Shown: one piece after another, positions 1 through 8,111 of the stretch
How the letters are laid out: every line of letters starts with the position of its first letter
Position numbering within the stretch: the stretch's first letter is position 1
Assembly: GCA_041591915.1 (NCBI GenBank)
Contig: JBFHRB010000004.1
Span: 1-38,411, forward strand
Direction: 5' to 3'
Length of the DNA: 38,411 nucleotides
Origin: JBFHRB01 sp041591915
GTDB lineage: Bacteria; Actinomycetota; Nitriliruptoria; Nitriliruptorales; Nitriliruptoraceae
Notes under the pieces: model-generated
What the model saw: the letters and a program-made list of their open reading frames with translations, nothing else
Told to the model about the DNA's origin: nothing
Database searches by the model: none
Made by a program: the position numbers and the translations under genes

Positions 1-48
1 CACGAAGACGATGAATGGCAGGTAGAGCTTGATGTCCCTGTCGAGCAT
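1..48 (-). CDS. 5' end of a minus-strand gene, probably a membrane protein (partial)
   Basis: Only the first 16 codons lie in the window. The reverse strand has ATG at 48, preceded by a good ribosome binding site (GGGGGAGG, about 10 nt upstream), and reads MLDRDIKLYLPFIVFV, a short charged start running into a hydrophobic stretch. That fits the beginning of an N-terminal membrane segment. It is divergent from the hydrolase starting at 143, with a 94-bp shared upstream region. The family cannot be told from so few residues. Confidence 0.45.
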   Translation of the reverse strand, partial: MLDRDIKLYLPFIVFV

Positions 49-142
49 CCCCAGACGACCTCCCCCCGGATGACCGCTCGCCCCTAGGGTTCGACACGCG
101 ACACGCGTTCCCCTACTTCGAGCCGACGTCACGGAGAGCAGC

Positions 143-1411
143 ATGAGCGGGTTCCTCGAGACGGCCGAACGGCTGTGGAAGGGCGAGGTGTCGATCGTGG
201 ACGCCCACCCGGTCGACTTCGCGGGCGGCTTCCGGCCGCTCGAGGAGCTCGAGGACGGCGTCGCCGCGATCCAGGTCGTCAGCAACGTGTACGTGTTCGA
301 CACGGGCGACGGGCTCGTGCTCGTCGACTCGGGCAGCCCCTTCAGCGCACAGCACGTCTTCGACGAGGTCCGGCGGTGGTCGTCCGCGCCCGTGCGCAGG
401 GTCATCTACAGCCACGGCCACATCGACCACGTCTTCGGCGTCGATGCCTTCGACGAGGAGGCCGAGCGCGAGGGCTGGGCCCCTCCCGAGGTGATCGGGC
501 ACGAGAACCTGCCCCGCCGGTTCTGGCGCTACATCATGACGGCCGGCTACAACGGCCACATCAACCTGCGCCAGTTCGGCATCGTCGGCCTCGAGCCGCA
601 GTGGCCGACCGAGTACCGGTTCCCGGACGAGACCTTCACCGACATGCACCTGCTCGACGTCGGCGACATCGAGTTCCAGCTGACCCACGATCGCGGCGAG
701 ACGGACGACCACACGTGGACCTGGCTGCCCGAGCAGCGGATCCTGTGCACCGGAGACCTCTTCATCTGGGCCGTGCCCAATGCGGGCAACCCGGCCAAGG
801 CGCAGCGCTACGCCGCCGAGTGGGCCGACGCGCTGCGCGACATGGCCGAGCTGCGGCCGCGGCTGCTCCTGCCCGGCCACGGCTACCCGGTCGTGGGGGA
901 GGAGCGGGTCAAGGAGGTCCTCGAGGACACGGCAGCGCTGCTGCAGTCCCTCAACGACCAGACGCTCGAGCTCATGAACCGTGGTGAGCGGCTGAACACG
1001 ATCCTGCATGCCGTCGAGGTGCCCCCCGAGCTTCGGACCCAGCCGTACCTGCAGCCCGTCTACGACGACCCGGAGTTCATCGTCCGCAACATCTGGCGGC
1101 TCTACGGGGGCTGGTTCGACGGCAACCCCGCGAGCCTCAAGCCGGCTGCCGACCACGTGCTCGCTCGCGAGATGGCCGACATGGCCGGCGGCGTGCGCGC
1201 CCTCGCGGAACGCGCCCTCGCCGCGGTCGGGCGTGGCGAGCTCCGCGTCGCCGGGCACCTCGCCGAGTTCGCGGTCAACGCCGACCCCGACGATCCCGCC
1301 GCGCTCGAGGCCCACGCTGCGGTCAACGAGGCCCGGCGTGACGCCGAGCCCTCGACGATGGCCAAGGGCGTCTTCGGGACCGCGGCCGCGCAGTCACGCT
1401 CGCGCCTCTAG
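143..1411 (+). CDS. Metallo-beta-lactamase-fold hydrolase, alkylsulfatase-like
   Basis: A 422-residue MBL-fold metallohydrolase. The metal-binding motif SHGHIDH (H91, H93, D95, H96) is intact, followed by a TGDLF strand near residue 210 (metal-bridging Asp) and LLPGHG near 250 (third His). The long C-terminal extension (about 290-422) contains a YGGWFDGNPASL segment and helical repeats. This resembles the dimerization region of the SdsA1/BDS1 alkylsulfatase group, which hydrolyses sulfate esters. The substrate is not determined by the sequence. No signal peptide is visible, so it is probably cytoplasmic. The ATG at 143 is chosen because GGAGAG lies about 6 nt upstream. An acyltransferase gene follows 87 nt downstream on the same strand, which may point to a lipid or ester role. 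Confidence 0.85.
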   Translation: MSGFLETAERLWKGEVSIVDAHPVDFAGGFRPLEELEDGVAAIQVVSNVYVFDTGDGLVLVDSGSPFSAQHVFDEVRRWSSAPVRRVIYSHGHIDHVFGVDAFDEEAEREGWAPPEVIGHENLPRRFWRYIMTAGYNGHINLRQFGIVGLEPQWPTEYRFPDETFTDMHLLDVGDIEFQLTHDRGETDDHTWTWLPEQRILCTGDLFIWAVPNAGNPAKAQRYAAEWADALRDMAELRPRLLLPGHGYPVVGEERVKEVLEDTAALLQSLNDQTLELMNRGERLNTILHAVEVPPELRTQPYLQPVYDDPEFIVRNIWRLYGGWFDGNPASLKPAADHVLAREMADMAGGVRALAERALAAVGRGELRVAGHLAEFAVNADPDDPAALEAHAAVNEARRDAEPSTMAKGVFGTAAAQSRSRL

Positions 1412-1498
1412 CGGCCGAGGGTCCGCAACGGGCCGGGCCGAAGGCCCCTCCTGCCGCCGCACCGCCTGCGGTTGCCTCCCAGACGAAGGGGGGAGGCC

Positions 1499-2923
1499 GT
1501 GCCCGATCAGCTCCAGCCGCTCGAATCGTGGTTCCTCGACGTCGAGGAGGGCCACGACCACATGCACATCGCGTCGGTGACGGTCTTCGAGGGACCACCA
1601 CCGTCGCTCGCGGACCTGCGGGACGCGATCCGGCGCAAGCTCCCGCTCGTGCCGCGGTGCCGCCAGGTCGTGCAGCGTGCACCGCTCGACCTCGTCCGAC
1701 CCGTCTGGGTCGACGCCCCGGAGATCGACCTCGACTACCACGTGCGGCGGACGGCGGTCCCGCCACCGGGAGGCTGGGCCGAGCTGCGGGCGCTGTTCGA
1801 GCGCGTCGTCTCCCAGGAGCTCGACCGGACACGGCCCCTGTGGGAGTTCTGGATGGTCGAGGGGCTGCCGGGCGGGCAGTGGGCGATCCTGGGCAAGGTC
1901 CACCACGCCATGGTCGACGGTGTCGCGGGGGTCAACCTGCTCGCGCTCGTGCTCGATGCCACCCCCGAGCCCCTCTACCCGCCCGACGACGGCTGGGAGC
2001 CCGCGCCCTCACCGCGCCTGGCGAGCCGCCTCACCGGGTCGGCCGCCGAGCTCGCCCGCGCCGCCGCCACCCGGCCAGCGGCCGTCGCCGGGATGGCGCA
2101 GCGCGCAGCCCGCCACCCGGTGCGCAGCGCGGGGGCGGCGGCGCGGTTCGCCCGGGGCAGCGCCGAGTTCCTCCACGTGCTCGCCCCCAACCGCGTCACG
2201 AGTGTCAATGCCCCGCTCGGGAGCCACCGCGCCTGGGATGCGGTCCGCGTGGACCTCGACAGCGTGAAGGAGGTCGCCCGCGGACATGACGCGACCGTGA
2301 ACGACGTTGCCCTGGCCGCCGTGGCCGGTGGCTTCCGGACGCTCCTGCGGCACCGAGAGGAGGAGGTTGCGCCCGAGCTGACCCTGCGGTGCGGCGTGCC
2401 CGTCAACGTGCGCCGCGAGGGCGAGCACGGGCTCGACAACCGCGTCTCGATCCTGTTCGTCGAACTCCCGGTTGGCCTCGACGACCGACACGAGCGTGTC
2501 CGCGAGGTGCGCGACCAGATGCGGCGACACAAGCGGCAGGGCGACGCCGAGGTCGGTGAACGGCTGCTGTCGTTGGCCAACCACGTGCCGTCGCCGATCC
2601 TCGAGCTCGGGCTGCGGGCGGGGTCCGGGGCGCTGCGCCGACTCGGGCACCATCGGCTGCACACCCTCGTCACCAACGTCCCGGGGCCGCAGGTCCCCCT
2701 GTACGCGCTCGGCCGGCAGATGCTGGCGGCCTACCCGTTCGTGCCCATCGCGGAGCACGTCGCCATCACCGTCTCACTGCTGTCCTACGACGGCACCCTC
2801 AGCCTGGCCGTGACCGGCGACCGCGACGCGTCTCCTGACGTCGACGTGCTCGTCACCTCGATCGGCGGCGATCTCGAGGCGCTCGGCGCCCGATCCCGCG
2901 TCCCGCTGCCCGCCGAGCGCTGA
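1499..2923 (+). CDS. WS/DGAT family O-acyltransferase (wax ester / triacylglycerol synthase)
   Basis: About 474 residues, the usual length for bacterial wax ester synthase/acyl-CoA:diacylglycerol acyltransferases, which move an acyl group from acyl-CoA to a long-chain alcohol or diacylglycerol to make storage lipid. The catalytic HHxxxDG motif is present (H135, H136, D140, G141), as are the conserved PLWEFW stretch before it and the family's NVPGP segment in the C-terminal half. The start MPDQLQPLESWFL matches the typical N terminus of the family, so GTG 1499 is preferred over an in-frame TTG at 1472; a G-rich ribosome binding site (AAGGGGGGAGG) lies at 1486-1496. Such enzymes are abundant in lipid-storing actinobacteria. 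Whether this one makes wax esters or triacylglycerol cannot be read from sequence. Confidence 0.88.
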   Translation: MPDQLQPLESWFLDVEEGHDHMHIASVTVFEGPPPSLADLRDAIRRKLPLVPRCRQVVQRAPLDLVRPVWVDAPEIDLDYHVRRTAVPPPGGWAELRALFERVVSQELDRTRPLWEFWMVEGLPGGQWAILGKVHHAMVDGVAGVNLLALVLDATPEPLYPPDDGWEPAPSPRLASRLTGSAAELARAAATRPAAVAGMAQRAARHPVRSAGAAARFARGSAEFLHVLAPNRVTSVNAPLGSHRAWDAVRVDLDSVKEVARGHDATVNDVALAAVAGGFRTLLRHREEEVAPELTLRCGVPVNVRREGEHGLDNRVSILFVELPVGLDDRHERVREVRDQMRRHKRQGDAEVGERLLSLANHVPSPILELGLRAGSGALRRLGHHRLHTLVTNVPGPQVPLYALGRQMLAAYPFVPIAEHVAITVSLLSYDGTLSLAVTGDRDASPDVDVLVTSIGGDLEALGARSRVPLPAER

Positions 2924-2943
2924 GCGGGCCGCGTCACCTCGCC

Positions 2944-2979
2944 CGTCCTCGCTCGTTGGGTAGCGCGAGCCGGAGGACG
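2944..2979 (+). promoter_or_regulatory. Hairpin covering the ribosome binding site of the 78-aa gene
   Basis: CGTCCTC-GCTCG (2944-2955) can pair with CGAGC-CG-GAGGACG (2966-2979) with one 2-nt bulge and a 10-nt loop, about 12 bp in all. The descending arm contains the GGAGG (2972-2976) that precedes the ATG at 2984. It could act as a terminator for the acyltransferase gene or hold the small gene's translation start closed. Confidence 0.4.
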
Positions 2980-2983
2980 ACGC

Positions 2984-3220
2984 ATGGCACGCGAGACCGA
3001 GCACGACGCCAGGGTGGTGTCGATGTTCATGACGCGTGCCTGGTGGCGCCGCCTCGGCGACGACCCGACGATCCGCGAGGCGGCCCTCGCGACCCGCCAC
3101 CTCCAGGCGGTCGACTCCGGGTCCATCTCGGAGGAGGAGCGCGCCGCGCGCCTGCGCCACCCCACGGCACTGCTGCGGCACCGCGCGACCACCCCACACC
3201 TCGAGCTCGTCCGCGAGTGA
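2984..3220 (+). CDS. Small hypothetical protein (78 aa)
   Basis: Begins with ATG and a good ribosome binding site (GGAGGA, 7-8 nt upstream), and codon use matches its neighbours. The product is highly charged (many Arg, Glu, Asp), with no membrane segment, signal peptide or cysteine. An RxWWRRLGDD stretch near residue 20 is followed by predicted helices. I do not recognise the family. It follows the WS/DGAT gene by 60 nt in the same orientation, and the intervening hairpin may separate or regulate it. The reading could be wrong, but the start signal and the GC pattern support a real gene. Confidence 0.55.
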   Translation: MARETEHDARVVSMFMTRAWWRRLGDDPTIREAALATRHLQAVDSGSISEEERAARLRHPTALLRHRATTPHLELVRE

Positions 3221-3404
3221 ACGGGCCAGCCCATACGGACCAGCCGACGTGGGCAACGGGCCGAACACCCGATGCGCTGCGCGCACGACCCGCGGATCGG
3301 TTCCGCCGACCCTGAGTGGCGGTCCTGGCGCGTTGCGCGGCCTGAGGCGCCCGACGAGGCCGCGTTGGCAGGTTCATCCACCTCCACCGAGCCGTCGAGA
3401 ACGC
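3221..3404. other. Non-coding stretch upstream of the nrd promoter
   Basis: I see no convincing gene, tRNA or riboswitch here. There is a weak CCGCC/GGCGG inverted pair around 3304-3326, possibly part of a transcription stop for the preceding gene. The regulatory elements of nrdA start at 3405. Confidence 0.5.
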
Positions 3405-3434
3405 TTGACAAACGTGTGACTACACGTGTGTTAT
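3405..3434 (+). promoter_or_regulatory. nrdA promoter (-35 TTGACA, -10 TGTTAT)
   Basis: A perfect TTGACA at 3405-3410 and TGTTAT at 3429-3434 are separated by 18 bp. The spacer holds the inverted repeat CGTGT-GACT-ACACG (3413-3426). Transcription should start near 3441, inside the first NrdR box, giving a leader of about 180 nt before the GTG at 3621. Confidence 0.65.
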
Positions 3435-3435
3435 T

Positions 3436-3451
3436 CACCACATCTAGGGGC
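3436..3451. promoter_or_regulatory. NrdR box 1
   Basis: CACCACATCTAGGGGC closely resembles the actinobacterial NrdR-box form CACTACATCTAGTGG (from memory of the consensus). It lies immediately after the -10 element and covers the expected transcription start, as expected for repression. Its centre is 31 bp, three helical turns, from the centre of the second box. NrdR binds such paired boxes as an ATP/dATP-loaded zinc-ribbon/ATP-cone repressor. The nrdR gene itself is not in this window. Confidence 0.65.
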
Positions 3452-3465
3452 GAGATCCGGCGCAG

Positions 3466-3483
3466 ACCACAACATGTTGTGGT
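3466..3483. promoter_or_regulatory. NrdR box 2 (perfect 18-bp palindrome)
   Basis: ACCACAACATGTTGTGGT is a perfect 18-bp palindrome whose 16-bp core matches the NrdR-box pattern (ACA-rich arm, central AT, TGT-rich arm). Together with box 1 it forms the usual tandem pair with 31-bp centre spacing. Confidence 0.75.
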
Positions 3484-3620
3484 TCACGGGCCGGGGAGCG
3501 CCACAGGGAGCTTCGCCTCCACCTGACCGGCCATCGAGCCGCTCACTGGAGGCCCGCAGCAGCGACGCACAGCGACTGGCCGCCGCTGGGACCGGCCGGC
3601 CACCACGCAGGGAGAGCCAC

Positions 3621-6074
3621 GTGAGCAGCATCGAGGTCAAGCCAGAGGACACCAAGGAACTGCCCCAGGCAGGTCAGGCAGGTCAGGCGGACCAGGCGGG
3701 TCAGGCCGGGGCGACGCCGGATGCGGCGACCGACACCGGCTCGCCGATGAAGGTGCGCAAGCGCAACGGCGAGCTCGAACCCGTCGACGTCAACAAGATC
3801 GTGCGCGCGATCTCCCGCTGTGCGCAGGGCCTCGACGGGGTGGACCCGATGCGCGTGGCCACGCGGACGATCTCGGGCCTCGTCGACGGCTCGACCACCG
3901 AGGAGCTCGACGCGCTGTCGATCCGCACCTCGGCCGCCTTGATCGTCGAGGAGCCCAACTACTCGCGGCTCGCGGCGCGGCTGCTGGCGACCACGATCGA
4001 CAAGGAGGTCTCGAACCAGAACATCCACTCGTTCTCGCAGTCCGTCGAGGTCGGCTACGAGCAGGGCATCATCGGCCAGGAGACGTACGACTTCGTCATG
4101 GCCAACGCCCGCAAGCTCAACGACGCGATCCTGCTCGAGCGCAACTGGCTGTTCGAGTTCTTCGGCCTCCGCACCGTCTACGACCGCTACCTGCTGCGCC
4201 ACCCCACCGAGCGCACGGTCATCGAGCACCCGCAGTACTTCTTCCTGCGCGTCGCCTGCGGCCTGTCGACCAACCCCGACGAGGCGATCCGCTTCTACGA
4301 GCTGATCAGCTCGCTCGACTACCTCCCGTCGTCGCCGACGCTGTTCAACTCGGGCACGACCCACCCGCAGATGTCGTCGTGCTACCTGCTCGACTCTCCC
4401 GAGGACGACCTCGTCGCGATCTACGGTCGCTACACGGACGTCGCGCGGCTGTCCAAGCACGCCGGGGGCATCGGCCTCAGCTACTCGCGCATCCGCTCGC
4501 GTGGCTCGCTGATCCGCGGCACCAACGGCCTCAGCAACGGCATCGTGCCGTGGCTGAAGGTCCTCGACTCCTCCGTGGCGGCGGTCAACCAGGGCGGGCG
4601 CCGCAAGGGCGCGGCCTGCATCTACCTCGAGACCTGGCACGCCGACATCGAGGAGTTCCTCGAGCTGCGCGACAACACCGGCGACGAGGCACGGCGCACC
4701 CACAACATCAACCTGGCCAACTGGGTGCCCGACCTGTTCATGGAGCGGGTCGAGAAGGACTGGCAGTGGTCGCTGTTCGACCCGAAGAAGGTCCCGCACC
4801 TCGTGGACCTGTACGGCGATGAGTTCCGGGCCGCCTACACCAAGGCCGAGGAGGACGGGCTGTACGAGCGCCAGGTCCCGGCGCGCCAGCTCTACAGCCG
4901 GATGATGCGCACCCTCGCCCAGACCGGCAACGGCTGGATGACCTTCAAGGACGCGTCGAACCTCAAGTCCAACCAGACCGGGGAGCCCGGCAACGTCATC
5001 CACCTCAGCAACCTGTGCACGGAGATCCTCGAGGTCACGTCGCAGCCCGAGACGGCGGTCTGCAACCTCGGCTCGATCAACCTCGGGCAGTGCGTCATCG
5101 ACGGCGAGTTCGACTTCGCCAAGCTCGGTGCGATCGCGCGTACGGCGATCCCGTACCTCGACCGGGTGATCGACATCAACTTCTACCCGACGGACGAGGC
5201 GGCCAACTCCAACGCCAAGTGGCGCCCCGTGGGCCTCGGCGTCATGGGCCTGCAGGACGTGTTCTTCAAGCTCGGGCTGGTCTTCGACTCCGAGGAGGCG
5301 CGTGAGCTCAGCAAGCGCATCGCCGAGGAGATCTACTTCAACGCGATGTGGGCCTCGTCCGAGCTCGCCCGCCAGGACGGCCCGCACGAGGGCTTCGCCG
5401 AGACCCGGGCGGCCAAGGGTGAGTTCCAGTTCGACCTCTGGGGCGTCGCGCCCTCCGACCCGGACCGCTGGGAGGAGATCCGCGAGCGCGTCCGCAAGTA
5501 CGGCCTGCGCAACTCGCTGATGATCGCGATCGCGCCGACCGCGACGATCGCGTCGATCTCGGGTGCCTACGAGTGCATCGAGCCGCAGGTCAGCAACCTC
5601 TTCAAGCGCGAGACGCTGTCCGGCGAGTTCATGCAGATCAACAAGTACCTCGTCCGCGAGCTGCAGGCGATGGGGCTGTGGAACGAGCGCATGATCAACG
5701 AGATCAAGCGCGGCAACGGCTCGATCCAGCACATCACCGAGATCCCCGAGGAGATGCGGCAGCGCTACCGCACCGCGTGGGAGATCCCGATGCGGGCCCT
5801 GATCGACATGCAGGCCGACCGCGGCGCCTTCATCGACCAGTCGGCATCGCTCAACCTGTTCATGGAGACGCCGACCATCGGCAAGCTCAGCTCGATGTAC
5901 CTCTACGCGTGGAAGAAGGGCATCAAGACCACCTACTACCTCCGCTCGCGTCCCGCCACGCGCATCAACCAGACGACCACGAGCGACAGCACGGCCAAGA
6001 AGAAGGAGTTCACGGACGAGGAGGCGCTCGCCTGCTCGCTCGAGAACCCCGAGGCCTGCGAGGCCTGCGACTGA
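3621..6074 (+). CDS. nrdA: Ribonucleoside-diphosphate reductase class Ia, alpha subunit
   Basis: The large catalytic subunit that reduces ribonucleoside diphosphates to deoxyribonucleotides; 817 residues from GTG 3621. An N-terminal ATP-cone starts at KVRKRNGELEPVDV (about 44-57). The barrel domain holds C254 (SSCYLLDS), N464, C466 and E468 (LSNLCTEI, the thiyl-radical site) and C481 (CNLGSINLG). The tail CEACD supplies the C813/C816 redox pair that exchanges with thioredoxin or glutaredoxin. The frame is open upstream to 3426, but the promoter and both NrdR boxes lie there, so GTG 3621, with AGGGAGAG about 5 nt upstream, is the better start. Residues 16-30 are a five-fold Gln-Ala-Gly repeat absent from the usual family. 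nrdB follows after 49 nt. Confidence 0.97.
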   Translation: MSSIEVKPEDTKELPQAGQAGQADQAGQAGATPDAATDTGSPMKVRKRNGELEPVDVNKIVRAISRCAQGLDGVDPMRVATRTISGLVDGSTTEELDALSIRTSAALIVEEPNYSRLAARLLATTIDKEVSNQNIHSFSQSVEVGYEQGIIGQETYDFVMANARKLNDAILLERNWLFEFFGLRTVYDRYLLRHPTERTVIEHPQYFFLRVACGLSTNPDEAIRFYELISSLDYLPSSPTLFNSGTTHPQMSSCYLLDSPEDDLVAIYGRYTDVARLSKHAGGIGLSYSRIRSRGSLIRGTNGLSNGIVPWLKVLDSSVAAVNQGGRRKGAACIYLETWHADIEEFLELRDNTGDEARRTHNINLANWVPDLFMERVEKDWQWSLFDPKKVPHLVDLYGDEFRAAYTKAEEDGLYERQVPARQLYSRMMRTLAQTGNGWMTFKDASNLKSNQTGEPGNVIHLSNLCTEILEVTSQPETAVCNLGSINLGQCVIDGEFDFAKLGAIARTAIPYLDRVIDINFYPTDEAANSNAKWRPVGLGVMGLQDVFFKLGLVFDSEEARELSKRIAEEIYFNAMWASSELARQDGPHEGFAETRAAKGEFQFDLWGVAPSDPDRWEEIRERVRKYGLRNSLMIAIAPTATIASISGAYECIEPQVSNLFKRETLSGEFMQINKYLVRELQAMGLWNERMINEIKRGNGSIQHITEIPEEMRQRYRTAWEIPMRALIDMQADRGAFIDQSASLNLFMETPTIGKLSSMYLYAWKKGIKTTYYLRSRPATRINQTTTSDSTAKKKEFTDEEALACSLENPEACEACD
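3666..3710 (+). repeat. Five 9-bp direct repeats in the nrdA 5' end
   Basis: Five in-frame copies of a CAGGCAGGT-like unit encode QAG QAG QAD QAG QAG at residues 16-30 of NrdA, between the start codon and the ATP-cone. The first two copies are identical and the later ones carry one to three changes each. This is a microsatellite-like, probably disordered and length-variable linker. Confidence 0.8.
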
Positions 6075-6123
6075 CGGCGCGGCACGCGCGACACGAACGA
6101 CACCACGGAGCCAGGAGGAACAG

Positions 6124-7221
6124 ATGACGCCGCCGCCGAACAGCGCCGCCGCACGGGTACTCGACGACGATCCGGTCGAGGTGCTGGACAGCGCCAGCAA
6201 GCACCAGGTCGAGGCCACGGGCAACCTGCTCGACCCGGGCCTGAACCTGACGCTGCGCCCGATGCGCTACCCGGCCTTCTACGAGATGTACCGGGACGCC
6301 ATCAAGAACACCTGGACGGTCGAGGAGGTCGACTTCTCCGACGACATCGTCGACCTGCAGCGCAAGCTCCTGCCGAGCGAGCGCCACATGATCCACCGCC
6401 TCGTCGCGTTCTTCGCGACCGGCGACTCGATCGTGTCGAACAACCTCGTGCTCAACCTCTACAAGCACGTGAACTCGCCGGAGGCCCGGCTGTACCTGTC
6501 GCGGCAGCTGTTCGAGGAGGCCGTGCACGTCCAGTTCTACCTGACGCTGCTCGACACCTACATCCCTGACATCAAGGCGCGCGAGCAGGCGTTCGCGGCG
6601 ATCGAGAACATCCCGTCGATCCAGCGCAAGGCCGAGTTCTGCTTCAAGTACATCGACTCGATCTTCCACCTCGACGAGCTGCGCACCCGCGAGGACCGCA
6701 AGCAGTTCCTGCTGAACCTCATCTGCTTCGCGGCCTGCATCGAGGGCCTGTTCTTCTACGCCGCGTTCGCCTACGTCTACTTCCTGCGCAGCAAGGGCCT
6801 CCTCAACGGCCTGGCCGCGGGGACGAACTGGGTGTTCCGTGACGAGTCGATGCACATGAACTTCGCGTTCGAGGTCATCGAGACCGTCCGCGCCGAGGAG
6901 CCTGACCTCTTCGACGAGGACCTCAGTACCCGGATCCGCGACATGATCGAGGAGGCCGTGGAGGTCGAGCACGCGTTCGCCGAGGACCTCCTCAGCGACG
7001 GTGTGCCCGGCCTGCCCCTGCAGGACATGCGCGGCTACCTCGAGTTCGTCGCCGACCAGCGCCTGCAGATCCTCGGGCTCGAGAAGTCGTTCGGGACCAA
7101 GAACCCGCTCGACTTCATGGAACTGCAGGACGTGCAGGAGCTCAGCAACTTCTTCGAGCGCACCGTCTCCGCGTACCAGGTCGGCGTGAGCGGTGACGTC
7201 GCGTTCGACGAGGAGTTCTAG
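6124..7221 (+). CDS. nrdB: Ribonucleoside-diphosphate reductase class Ia, beta subunit
   Basis: The 365-residue radical-generating subunit that partners NrdA. The di-iron ligands can be placed by alignment with E. coli NrdB: D101 (ATGDSIV), E132 and H135 (EEAVH), E207 (CIEGLF), E241 and H244 (DESMH). The radical tyrosine is present as Y139, four residues after H135, so this is a tyrosyl-radical class Ia enzyme rather than the Phe-substituted class Ic. The C-terminal acidic tail (VAFDEEF) is the part that docks into the large subunit. ATG 6124 has a strong AGGAGG ribosome binding site. It is co-transcribed with nrdA and followed by a strong terminator. Confidence 0.96.
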   Translation: MTPPPNSAAARVLDDDPVEVLDSASKHQVEATGNLLDPGLNLTLRPMRYPAFYEMYRDAIKNTWTVEEVDFSDDIVDLQRKLLPSERHMIHRLVAFFATGDSIVSNNLVLNLYKHVNSPEARLYLSRQLFEEAVHVQFYLTLLDTYIPDIKAREQAFAAIENIPSIQRKAEFCFKYIDSIFHLDELRTREDRKQFLLNLICFAACIEGLFFYAAFAYVYFLRSKGLLNGLAAGTNWVFRDESMHMNFAFEVIETVRAEEPDLFDEDLSTRIRDMIEEAVEVEHAFAEDLLSDGVPGLPLQDMRGYLEFVADQRLQILGLEKSFGTKNPLDFMELQDVQELSNFFERTVSAYQVGVSGDVAFDEEF

Positions 7222-7256
7222 GCCAGCCAAGACCACCTCTGGTGGGCAGACGCGCC

Positions 7257-7278
7257 GGGGAGGCCTTCGGGCCTCCCC
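7257..7278 (+). terminator. nrdAB transcription terminator
   Basis: GGGGAGGCC-TTCG-GGCCTCCCC: a perfect 9-bp GC-rich stem closed by a TTCG loop, 36 nt after the nrdB stop. No T-tract follows, which is common for terminators in high-GC actinobacteria. Confidence 0.8.
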
Positions 7279-7296
7279 GTCGCGCGTTCCCGGGCG

Positions 7297-7302
7297 TATG
7301 GT
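7297..7302 (+). promoter_or_regulatory. -10 element TATGGT of the membrane protein gene
   Basis: A TANNNT hexamer between the nrd terminator and the GTG at 7332. It would give a leader of about 23 nt that includes the GGGGGG ribosome binding site. No clear -35 box is seen. Confidence 0.35.
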
Positions 7303-7331
7303 GGCGGGAGTCCACGACGATCGGGGGGTCC

Positions 7332-8111
7332 GTGGATCTCGCGCCGCCGGTCGCCGATGAACAGCCGCCGGAGGTCAGCGGCTTCCGGCAGCGGGGCGAT
7401 CGCGCGCTGCGGGTGCTGGCCGCGGCGCTGGTCGCGGGGCTCTGGGTGGGCATCCCCGTCACGGGCATCGGCTCACGGCTGGCGATGCGGGTCATCCTGC
7501 TGACGTCGGGCGAGAGCGTGCGTGGCCTTCGGTCCGACGACGGCTTCATCATCGGCGTCTTCGACCTCGGCGACACGTTGGGCCTGATCGCGTTCGCGGG
7601 CGTTGTCGTCGGGGTGGTAGGTGGCGGCGCCTACCTCATCGCCCGGCCCGTCGTGCTGCGGCTGCCACGGTGGTTCCGAGCGCCGGCGACCGGGCTCGTG
7701 GCGGCGGCAACGTCGACGCCGATGCTGGTCCACACCGACGGCGTCGACTTCCGGTTCCTCGGGCCGCTGTGGGTCACGGTCGGGAGCTTCGCGCTGCTCG
7801 CGTTCCTGTACGGGACGCTGCTGCAGTTGGCGGTCGAGTGGCTGGCCGACGGGCCGTTCGCGCGCTGGTCGCTGCGACGACTCGCGCTGCTGTCGATCCC
7901 GTCGCTCGTCCCGCTGCCGGCGCTGATCCTCTACGGCCCGTCGCTCGTCGGGTTCGCCGTCCGTGAGGCGGCCATCGACCGGGGCTGGTACGAGCGCTGG
8001 CGCGACCCGGTCGTGCTGGTCATGGCGATCGCCGGCATCGCGCTCTGCCTGTGGGGCGTGCAGAGCCTCGTCGCCGACGTCGTCATCCTCCGTCGGTACC
8101 ACGCGCTTTGA
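7332..8111 (+). CDS. Multi-pass membrane protein of unknown function
   Basis: About 259 residues from GTG 7332 (GGGGGG 3-8 nt upstream). The frame is open further upstream, but that part overlaps the nrd terminator. After a short hydrophilic N terminus there are roughly six hydrophobic segments, near residues 28-48, 75-100, 112-128, 137-160, 175-197 and 219-240. The loops are Arg-rich, for example LPRWFRAP and FARWSLRR. I do not recognise the family or any catalytic motif. Its 3' end overlaps the convergent vapC gene by 29 bp, so the two transcripts would be antisense to each other there. Confidence 0.7.
   Translation: MDLAPPVADEQPPEVSGFRQRGDRALRVLAAALVAGLWVGIPVTGIGSRLAMRVILLTSGESVRGLRSDDGFIIGVFDLGDTLGLIAFAGVVVGVVGGGAYLIARPVVLRLPRWFRAPATGLVAAATSTPMLVHTDGVDFRFLGPLWVTVGSFALLAFLYGTLLQLAVEWLADGPFARWSLRRLALLSIPSLVPLPALILYGPSLVGFAVREAAIDRGWYERWRDPVVLVMAIAGIALCLWGVQSLVADVVILRRYHAL

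Noticed and set aside
3221..3620. Adenosylcobalamin riboswitch upstream of nrdA, as found for some Streptomyces nrd operons
   Set aside because: No B12-box-like conserved segment or matching fold could be seen. The NrdR boxes and promoter explain the region.
3543..6224. Long open frame antisense to nrdA (893 codons)
   Set aside because: It mirrors nrdA codon bias in high-GC DNA; its translation is a low-complexity Arg/Leu/Val/Asp-rich sequence without motifs.
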